Made by a program: the position numbers and the translations under genes
The notes under the pieces: generated by a model
Database searches by the model: none
Told to the model about the DNA's origin: nothing
Seen by the model: only the letters and a program-made list of their open reading frames with translations
DNA from: Arthrobacter sp. OVS8
Lineage (GTDB): Bacteria > Actinomycetota > Actinomycetes > Actinomycetales > Micrococcaceae
Direction of reading: 5' to 3'
Assembly: GCA_028370155.1 (NCBI GenBank)
Contig: CP116670.1
Span: 2,852,001-2,916,000 of the forward strand
Length of the DNA stretch: 64,000 nt
Shown: positions 57,833-64,000 of the stretch, piece after piece
How the letters are laid out: each line of letters opens with the position of its first letter
Position numbering within the stretch: the stretch's first letter is position 1

Positions 57833-58415
57833 CCCCACGAAACTGATTCCGACCCCCGGCCAGACCGTGGGCCCGTTCTACGGCTACGCCCTGCCCTACG
57901 CCAAAGACCGCGAACTGCTGGCCCCCGGCTCCCCGGGCTCCATCCGTCTGCAGGGCACCGTCTACGACGGCGCCGGACATCCCATCCCTGACGCGATCCT
58001 GGAAATCTGGCAGGCCGACGCGGACGGCAAGGTTCCCAACCACACGGGCTCCCTGGTCCGCGACGGCTACACCTTCACCGGCTTCGGGCGCAGCGCGGTC
58101 GGCAACACCGGCGTCTTCACCTTCACCACGGTGAACCCCGGCCCCACGGAGGAAGGCGCGGCACCGTTCATCGCCGTGGCGGTCTTCGCCCGCGGCCTGA
58201 TGAACCGGCTCTTCACCCGGATCTACCTGCCGGAGGACCAGGCCGCCCTGGCCGCCGACCCCCTGCTCCACTCGCTCGATCCGGAGCGCCGCAGGACGCT
58301 GATCGCACGCCGCGACGCGGACGGCGGCCTGACCTGGGACATCCGGCTCCAGGGCGACGGCGAAACCGTGTTCCTTGATTTTGAAGGTGCCGGCCTCGAG
58401 GGCGCCTCAAAGTGA
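57825..58415 (+). CDS. pcaG: Protocatechuate 3,4-dioxygenase alpha subunit
   Basis: Intact, 196 residues. PTPGQTVGPFYGYALPYAKD is the conserved alpha-subunit start (TPGQTVGPFYGYALP). It continues ILEIWQADADGKVPNHTG and FTRIYLPEDQAAL. The subunit lacks the iron ligands and forms the active pair with PcaH. AGGAG before ATG 57825. Confidence 0.96.
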   Translation: MSNPTKLIPTPGQTVGPFYGYALPYAKDRELLAPGSPGSIRLQGTVYDGAGHPIPDAILEIWQADADGKVPNHTGSLVRDGYTFTGFGRSAVGNTGVFTFTTVNPGPTEEGAAPFIAVAVFARGLMNRLFTRIYLPEDQAALAADPLLHSLDPERRRTLIARRDADGGLTWDIRLQGDGETVFLDFEGAGLEGASK

Positions 58416-59989
58416 CCTCTCGTGAAAGCACCGGAGACGTAGCGGGCAACGGCGGCCTCCAGGGGAACGTCGGCAGCCAGGGCGGTGCCGGCCTCGAGGG
58501 CGACTTTGGACTCCTCAGTCCCGTCTCGGCGTCGCCGCTCGTGGCGGCGCTGACCGGGGACCGGGCGGTACTGGCCGCCATTCTCCAGGTGGAGGCCGCC
58601 TGGGCCACGGTCCTGGAAGGCGCGTCCCTGGCGCCCGCAGGATCCGCCGCGGTGGTGGCCGAGGCCGCCGACGTGAGCCGCTACGACCTCGCGGGTGTTG
58701 CCGTGCGCGCCCAGGGCGGCGCCAATCCGGTGATCCCGCTGCTGGCGGACCTCCGCGGGCGGGTCGCAGCCCTTGATACCGCGCGGATCGGCGCAGGACG
58801 CGCCGTTCACACCTCGCTGACCAGCCAGGACGTGCTCGATTCAGCCCTGATCCTCCTCGCCAGGGACGCCGTCCGCGGACTGCTCACCGAGCTTAAGGCA
58901 ACGACGGCGGCGCTGGCCGCCCTCGCGGAACGGCACACGGACACGCTCTGCGTGGGCCGCAGCCTCACGCAGCACTCCCTGCCGTTCAGCTTCGGGCTCA
59001 AGGCGGCCCAATGGTTCCACGGCCTCGCCGCCGCCGCGCGCCGCCTTGAGGCGCTCGAGTTCCCCGTGCAGACCGGAGGGGCGGCCGGGACACTGGCGGC
59101 CGGCACCGTTCTGACGGCGGACTCGGGCCTCAGCCCCTTTGATCTGTCCGACCGGCTGGCCGCAGAACTCGGCCTCGCCGCCGTGCCGGCCCCGTGGCAC
59201 ACCAACCGCCTCGCCATCACATCCCTCGGCGATGCCCTGGCCGCCGTGACCGACGCGGCGGGCAAGATCGCGTCCGACGTGCTGTTCCTGAGCCGCCCGG
59301 AGGTTGCCGAGCTCGCCGAACCACGCGCCGCGGGTCGGGGCGGGTCCTCGGCCATGCCGCAGAAGCAGAACCCGGTGCTGTCCGTGCTGGTCCGCAGCGC
59401 AGCCCTGCAGGCTCCCGGCCAGGCCGCCCAGCTGCACCTGGCTGCCGCCAACTTCAACGATGAACGCCCCGACGGCGCCTGGCACAGCGAATGGCCGGCC
59501 CTCCGCCAGCTCCTCCGCCTGAGCCTCGGAGCCTCCGTCCAGCTGCGGGAACTTGCCGAAGGCCTGCAGGTCTTCCCCGGGGCCATGCGGCGCAACCTGG
59601 ACCTTGCCGGGCCACTGCTGCTCAGTGAAGCAGTCACGGCCGCCGTCGCACCGCTGCTTGCCGGACAGTCAGGGGCCGGAAAGCCCGCCGCCGACGGCAA
59701 GCAGTTGTTGCAGTCCGTCGTGGGCCAGACGCTCCAGGTCCCGGCCGCCGAACAGGCCGCCACCTACCGGCGGCTGCTCCGCGACGCCGTCCCGCCTGCG
59801 CTGCTCTCCGATGCCCGGCTCGACGAACTACTCGATCCGGCCGGCTACCTCGGCCAGGCCGCCAACATCTCCCGCCGCATCCTCGCGGCCTACCCGGACT
59901 ACAGCGCCAGCCACGCCGGCACCGACGCCGTCGCCGGAGTCCCCCAGCCGTTACCGATCCCCGACCTGAACGGAGCCTCCCGTGGCTAG
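58412..59989 (+). CDS. pcaB: 3-Carboxy-cis,cis-muconate cycloisomerase
   Basis: Intact, 525 residues, fumarase/aspartase superfamily. Signature GGSSAMPQKQNPVLS and LTSQDVLDSALILLARD are present, with catalytic regions GRSLTQHSLPFSFGLKA (in part) and FNDERPDGAWHSEWPAL. It makes gamma-carboxymuconolactone. GTG 58412 overlaps the pcaG stop. An N-terminal glycine-rich extension of about 35 residues is low-complexity. Confidence 0.95.
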   Translation: MTSRESTGDVAGNGGLQGNVGSQGGAGLEGDFGLLSPVSASPLVAALTGDRAVLAAILQVEAAWATVLEGASLAPAGSAAVVAEAADVSRYDLAGVAVRAQGGANPVIPLLADLRGRVAALDTARIGAGRAVHTSLTSQDVLDSALILLARDAVRGLLTELKATTAALAALAERHTDTLCVGRSLTQHSLPFSFGLKAAQWFHGLAAAARRLEALEFPVQTGGAAGTLAAGTVLTADSGLSPFDLSDRLAAELGLAAVPAPWHTNRLAITSLGDALAAVTDAAGKIASDVLFLSRPEVAELAEPRAAGRGGSSAMPQKQNPVLSVLVRSAALQAPGQAAQLHLAAANFNDERPDGAWHSEWPALRQLLRLSLGASVQLRELAEGLQVFPGAMRRNLDLAGPLLLSEAVTAAVAPLLAGQSGAGKPAADGKQLLQSVVGQTLQVPAAEQAATYRRLLRDAVPPALLSDARLDELLDPAGYLGQAANISRRILAAYPDYSASHAGTDAVAGVPQPLPIPDLNGASRG

Positions 59990-60798
59990 ACCCACCGTCA
60001 AGGCAGTACTGCTCTCGCCCCAGCGCCCGCTGGGGACAAACCCTCCTCGTGGCCGGCCCGTCCCTGGGCACCTCCACGCTGCTGTGGGCCCAGGCCGGCG
60101 CCCTGCTCGGTGACGACATCGACGTCGTCGCCTGGGACCTGCCGGGGCACGGCATCTCACCGGCCGCGGCGGAGCCGTTCACGGTGGCCGAACTGGCCGA
60201 CGCCGTCGTCGAACTGGTCGATTCGATCGCCCCCGGCGCCCGGTTCCACTACGCCGGCGTCTCGCTGGGCGGCGCCACCGGGCTGCAGCTGGGTATCAAG
60301 CACGGCGACCGCCTCAAAAGCCTGTCCGTGCAGTGCGCCGGGGCCAAACTGGGCACGCCGGAGGGCTGGCTGGAGCGTGCGGAGACCGTCCGCACGCAGG
60401 GAACGCCGGTCATGATCCAGGGATCGGCGCAGCGCTGGTTCGCACCCGGCTTTATGGAGCACCAGCCGGAACTCAGCAGCCGCCTGCTGCACAGCCTGCG
60501 CGACGCCGACCGCTTCAGCTACGCCTTCTGCTGCGAAGCCCTCGCCGGCTTCGACGTCCGGGACCAGCTGGGCAGCATCAGCGTCCCCACTCAGGCCCTC
60601 GCCGGGGCCCTGGACGATGTTGCCCCTCCGTCGATGGCCGCGGAGATCGTCGAAGGAATCACCTCCGGCGGCGGCACAGCGAACGCGGCGACCCTTGAGG
60701 GCGTGTCCCACCTGGCCCCCTTCGAGGCGCCTGGCCACGTGGCCGAACTGCTGCGCAGCCTGATCACCTGGACCGAATCCACCGGAGCAGGAAAATGA
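59982..60798 (+). CDS. pcaD: 3-Oxoadipate enol-lactonase (one frameshift)
   Basis: About 270 residues, alpha/beta hydrolase. Nucleophile elbow GVSLGGATGLQLG (Ser), Asp in AGALDDVAPP and His in EGVSHLAPFEAPGHV. GTG 59982 overlaps pcaB by 8 bases. The frame is disturbed near 60025-60036 (net +1), between AVLLSPQRPL and QTLLVAGPSLGTSTLLW. Hydrolyses beta-ketoadipate enol-lactone to beta-ketoadipate. Separate from pcaC, unlike the PcaL fusion known in some actinobacteria. Confidence 0.92.
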
Positions 60799-61276
60799 CG
60801 GGCGCAGATCTCAGCGGCGCAGCGCGGCATGGAGCAGTCCAGCCGGATGCCACCAGCCGGGAGATCTATGACGGCGGCATGGTGGTCCGCCGCGAGGTAC
60901 TCGGCGCCGAACACGTGGACCGCGCCAACGCCGCCAAGGATTCCTTCACCGAGGACTTCCAGGACATGATCACCCGGATCGCCTGGGGCGGCATCTGGAC
61001 CAGGCCGGGCCTGAGCCGCCAGATGCGCTCGGCGGTCACCCTCACCGCCATGGTGGCCCACGGGCACTGGGAAGAACTGGCCATGCATATCCGCGCCGCC
61101 ATCAACAACGGCCTGAGCCGGGATGAGATCAAGGAAATCCTGCTCCAGACCGCCATCTACTGCGGGGTCCCCTCCGCCAATACCGCCTTCAAGACCGCCC
61201 AGCAGGTGTTCCAGTCGATGGACACCCCGCCAGGGACAATACAGAAGTCAACACAGAATCGGACAAGACGCCGTGA
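60795..61276 (+). CDS. pcaC: 4-Carboxymuconolactone decarboxylase (frameshift near the end)
   Basis: About 160 residues. It contains YDGGMVVRREVLGAEHVDRA, the CMD-family core WGGIWTRPGLSRQMRSAVTL and HWEELAMHIRAAINNGLSRDEI (in part). The catalytic YCGVPSANTAF follows. ATG 60795 overlaps the pcaD stop. One C is lost at about 61229-61232, so the frame runs on into pcaF and gives a false 668-residue chimera. Repair gives DNTEVNTESDKTP and TGA at 61274-61276. Confidence 0.9.
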
Positions 61277-62505
61277 ACCAGGCCTACATCTACGATGCAG
61301 TCAGGACCCCTTTGGCAAGTTCGGCGGCGGACTCGCCGGTATCCGCCCGGATGACCTCGCCGCCCACGTGATCCGCGAAGCCGTGAAGCGCGCCCCGGAC
61401 CTCGACGTCGAACGCATCGACGAGGTGGTCTTCGGCAACGCCAACGGCGCCGGCGAGGAGAACCGCAACATCGCCCGGATGGGCACCCTCCTGGCCGGGC
61501 TTCCCGTCTCGGTTCCCGGCACCACCGTCAACCGGCTCTGCGGCTCATCCCTGGACGCCGCGATCATCGCCTCCCGCCAGATCAACACCGGCGACGCGGA
61601 GCTGATGCTGGTCGGCGGCGCCGAATCGATGTCCCGCGCCCCCTGGGTGCTGCCCAAGACCGAGAAGCCCTACCCGGCCGGGGACATGACCCTGGTCTCC
61701 ACCACGCTGGGCTGGCGGCTGGTCAACAAGGCCATGCGGCCGGACTGGACCGTGTCCCTGGGCGAGGCCACCGAGCGGCTCCGCGAGAAGTACGGTGTCA
61801 CCCGCGAGGCGCAGGACAAGTTCTCGGCCAACTCGCACAACCTCGCCGCCGCTGCCTGGGATGAGGGGTTCTACGACAGGCTCGTCACCCCGGTCCCGGG
61901 CACGGACCTGGTCCGCGACGAGGGCATCCGCGCCGGATCCACGGCGGAGAAGCTCGCCGGCCTGAAGACCGTGTTCCGGGCCGACGACGGCACCGTCACC
62001 GCCGGGAACGCATCCCCGCTGTCCGACGGCGCCTCCGCGGCCTGGCTCGGTTCGGAAAATGCCGCCGGGATCCTGGGGATGGAACCGCTGGCCCGCATCG
62101 CCGCCGCGGCGCGCACGCCAACGATCCGCAGTTCTTCGGCTACGCCCCCGTGGAAGCCGCGAACAAGGCCCTCGCCAAAGCCGGCATCGGCTGGGACCAG
62201 GTGGGCGCCGTCGAACTCAACGAAGCCTTCGCCGCGCAGTCCCTGGCCTGCATCAACGCCTGGGACATCGACCCTCCATCGTCAACCGGCACGGCGGAGC
62301 CATCGCCATGGGCCACCCGCTGGGAGCCTCCGGCGGCCGCATCCTCGGCACCCTCGCCCGCAGCCTGCAGGCTTCCGGGCAGCGCTGGGGCGTCGCCGCG
62401 ATCTGCATCGGCGTCGGCCAGGGCCTCGCCGTCGTGCTCGAAAACGTCACCGCATCCGCTGCTCCGGCAAAAACACAGCCGCCGGCAAAACCAGTAAAGG
62501 GCTAG
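61273..62505 (+). CDS. pcaF: Beta-ketoadipyl-CoA thiolase (three frameshifts)
   Basis: About 411 residues. GTG 61273 (MNQAYIYDAVRTPFGKFGG after repair). Thiolase catalytic residues: NRLCGSSLDAAIIA (nucleophile Cys), GHPLGASGGRI (His) and CIGVGQG (Cys). Last step: cleaves beta-ketoadipyl-CoA to succinyl-CoA and acetyl-CoA. Bases are missing at 61307-61310, about 62105 and about 62272. It overlaps the pcaC stop by GTGA. Confidence 0.92.
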
Positions 62506-62508
62506 GAC

Positions 62509-63168
62509 ATGCTGAACTTTCCCGACACCGTCAAGGAGGCCGTCGCCGGCGTCAAGGACGGCTCCACTGTGATGATCGGAGGATTCGGCAACGCCGGTCA
62601 GCCGTTCGAACTCATCGACGCCCTGATGGACTGCGGCGCCAGGGACCTCACCGTTGTCAACAACAACGCCGGCCAGGGCGACCAGGGCCTGGCCCTGCTG
62701 ATCAAGGAAGGCCGCGTGAAGAAAATGATCTGCTCCTTCCCGCGGCAGTCCGACTCCTGGCACTTCGACGCGAAGTTCCGCGCCGGCGAGATCGAACTTG
62801 AACTCGTCCCGCAGGGCAATCTCGCCGAACGGATCCGCGCCGCGGGCGCCGGGATCGGCGGCTTCTTCACCCCCACCGGCTACGGCACCATGCTGGCGGA
62901 AGGAAAGGAAACCCGCATCCTGGACGGCCGCGGCCAGGTCTTCGAGACCCCCATCCACGCCGACGTCGCCCTCATCAAAGCGCTCACGGCCGACGGCAAG
63001 GGCAACTTGATCTACCGGAAGACGGCCCGAAACTTCGGCCCGATCATGGCCGCCGCGGCCAAACACACCATCGCCCAGGTGTCCCGCATCGTCCCGACCG
63101 GAGGCCTCGACCCGGAGACCATCGTGACCCCCGGCATCTACGTCAACAGCATTGTGAAGGTGGCCTGA
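62509..63168 (+). CDS. pcaI: 3-Oxoadipate CoA-transferase subunit A
   Basis: Intact, 219 residues. VKDGSTVMIGGFGNAGQPFELIDAL (in part), TVVNNNAGQGDQGLALLI and GIGGFFTPTGYGTMLAEGKE are CoA-transferase A signatures. It activates beta-ketoadipate with CoA from succinyl-CoA together with PcaJ. Starts 3 bases after pcaF and ends one base before pcaJ. Confidence 0.95.
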   Translation: MLNFPDTVKEAVAGVKDGSTVMIGGFGNAGQPFELIDALMDCGARDLTVVNNNAGQGDQGLALLIKEGRVKKMICSFPRQSDSWHFDAKFRAGEIELELVPQGNLAERIRAAGAGIGGFFTPTGYGTMLAEGKETRILDGRGQVFETPIHADVALIKALTADGKGNLIYRKTARNFGPIMAAAAKHTIAQVSRIVPTGGLDPETIVTPGIYVNSIVKVA

Positions 63169-63169
63169 C

Positions 63170-63874
63170 ATGAGCGTCCAATCCAATGACCAGGCGGGAA
63201 TCCGGACCGGAATCCAGACCTCCGACAAGCCGCTGGGCCGCGATGACCTGGCCCGGCTGGTGGCCCGGGACATCACACCCGGGTCCTTCGTGAACCTCGG
63301 CATCGGCCAGCCCACCCTGGTCTCCAACTACCTCGAGCCGGAGCAGAACATCACGCTCCATACCGAGAACGGCATGCTCGGCATGGGCCCGGAGGCCACC
63401 GGCGACCAGATCGACGGCGACCTCATCAACGCCGGCAAGATCCCCGTGACCGAACTCCCTGGGGCGTCCTACTTCCACCATGCCGACTCCTTCGCCATCA
63501 TGCGCGGCGGGCACCTGGACATCTGCGTGCTGGGCGCCTTCCAGGTCTCGGCCACCGGCGACCTGGCCAACTGGCACACCGGCGCCCCGGACGCGATCCC
63601 GGCGGTCGGCGGGGCCATGGACCTCGCCACCGGCGCCAAGGACGTCTTCGTCATGATGACCCTCCTGACCCGCGAGGGCGTCTCCAAGCTCGTGGAGAGC
63701 TGCAGCTACCCGCTCACCGGCATCGGCTGCGTGACCCGGATCTACACGGACAAGGCGGTCTTCCTGACCGGCCCCGACGGCGTGCAGGTCCGGGAAACTT
63801 TCGGCTGCACACTCGAAGAGCTGCAGGCCATGGTTCCGGTGCCGCTCAGGGCCGCGTCCGCCGCCGGAAGCTGA
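63170..63874 (+). CDS. pcaJ: 3-Oxoadipate CoA-transferase subunit B
   Basis: Intact, 234 residues. SFVNLGIGQPTLVSNYL and the catalytic Glu in LHTENGMLGMGPEA. Further DFMRGGHLDICVLGAFQV-like region is read as IMRGGHLDICVLGAFQV. Second subunit of the CoA transferase, last gene of the operon in the window. Confidence 0.95.
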   Translation: MSVQSNDQAGIRTGIQTSDKPLGRDDLARLVARDITPGSFVNLGIGQPTLVSNYLEPEQNITLHTENGMLGMGPEATGDQIDGDLINAGKIPVTELPGASYFHHADSFAIMRGGHLDICVLGAFQVSATGDLANWHTGAPDAIPAVGGAMDLATGAKDVFVMMTLLTREGVSKLVESCSYPLTGIGCVTRIYTDKAVFLTGPDGVQVRETFGCTLEELQAMVPVPLRAASAAGS

Positions 63875-63922
63875 GCATCCGCCCGCACGGATAAAGTGGG
63901 GCGGGACCGAGAGGCTAGGGAA

Positions 63923-64000
63923 ATGATTGACGCAGCAAAGGACGCCCGGTCCGGTGACGCGCCGGCGGCCAGTGACCAGTACGTGCAGTCGCTGGCGCGC
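63923..64000 (+). CDS. IclR-family regulator, N-terminus (PcaR-like, cut by window edge)
   Basis: 26 codons are visible: hydrophilic start, then DQYVQSLAR, the usual opening of the PcaR/IclR winged helix. It follows pcaJ by 48 bases on the same strand, which is where pcaR genes often lie. The end is outside the window, so this is only a probable identity. Confidence 0.6.
   Translation, partial: MIDAAKDARSGDAPAASDQYVQSLAR

Noticed and set aside
55853..57838. 661-codon open frame on the minus strand
   Set aside because: It lies antisense to the dehydratase and pcaH genes, which have clear family motifs. The frame is open only because of high GC, and its translation is Gly/Val/Arg-rich without recognisable domains.
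1..64000. Programmed ribosomal frameshifting as explanation for broken genes
   Set aside because: The breaks are too many, in unrelated genes, with no common slippery sequence or downstream structure, and they are mostly one-base losses in short G/C runs.
1..64000. CRISPR array, tRNA, rRNA, insertion sequence or prophage
   Set aside because: I found no regularly spaced repeats, no cloverleaf or rRNA sequence and no transposase, integrase or phage gene.

Overview
The window is high-GC chromosomal DNA of an actinobacterium. Gene content, protein wording and GTG/TTG start usage point to Arthrobacter or a close relative (Micrococcaceae): the rpsF-ssb-rpsR-rplI...dnaB block, a membrane PAP2/diacylglycerol-kinase fusion, a single WXG100 protein, a complete protocatechuate pathway and a csoR-copZ-copA operon. 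No rRNA, tRNA, CRISPR array or insertion sequence was seen.

The most important thing for a reader is sequence quality. Roughly half of the genes (about 33) carry one to three frameshifts, about 50 in total. Nearly all I could place are single-base deletions in short G/C (sometimes A) runs, and restoring one base rejoins two halves of a conserved protein. Essential genes (rpsR, dnaB) are hit, so these are almost certainly assembly or sequencing errors. I therefore give whole-gene coordinates for interrupted genes and say where the break lies.

Layout. 1-2400: edge of an ABC permease and a divergent two-component system. 2600-10600: penicillin-binding protein, ABC-F ATPase, DeoR regulator with an MFS transporter, PAP2 phosphatase, PAP2-diacylglycerol kinase fusion. 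10700-14730: ABC exporter plus two-component system. 15000-18900: amino-acid permease, secreted intradiol-dioxygenase-like lipoprotein, M18 aminopeptidase. 18900-23050 (minus strand, visibly lower GC): glycoside-hydrolase-like exported protein, glycosyltransferase and polysaccharide flippase. 24270-31920: ribosomal/replication block (rpsF, ssb, rpsR, rplI, then dnaB behind a DnaA-box-rich leader) with small flavin and zinc-ribbon genes and a pair of membrane proteins with L7/L12-like ends between them. 32000-38600: thioesterase, DoxX, MATE, small membrane proteins, CGNR regulator with EamA exporter, WXG100 protein, DUF2277. 38600-41700: copper operon csoR-copZ-copA with tandem CsoR operators. 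41800-45350: DinB-like protein, universal stress protein, and an arsenic-type locus (arsR divergent from a flavin oxidoreductase followed by an MFS remnant). 45400-51430: BNR-propeller protein with a ubiquitin-like MoaD/ThiS partner, GH13 enzyme with an LLM flavin oxidoreductase, ATP-dependent DNA ligase.

51490-64000 is one metabolic unit. An MHS-type transporter and an IclR regulator diverge. Then come a shikimate/quinate-type dehydrogenase, a QsuB-like 3-dehydroshikimate dehydratase, and pcaH, G, B, D, C, F, I, J, ending with the start of a second IclR gene (PcaR-like). Together they can take shikimate-type compounds through 3-dehydroshikimate and protocatechuate to succinyl-CoA and acetyl-CoA. 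Perfect inverted repeats next to the IclR gene are good operator candidates.
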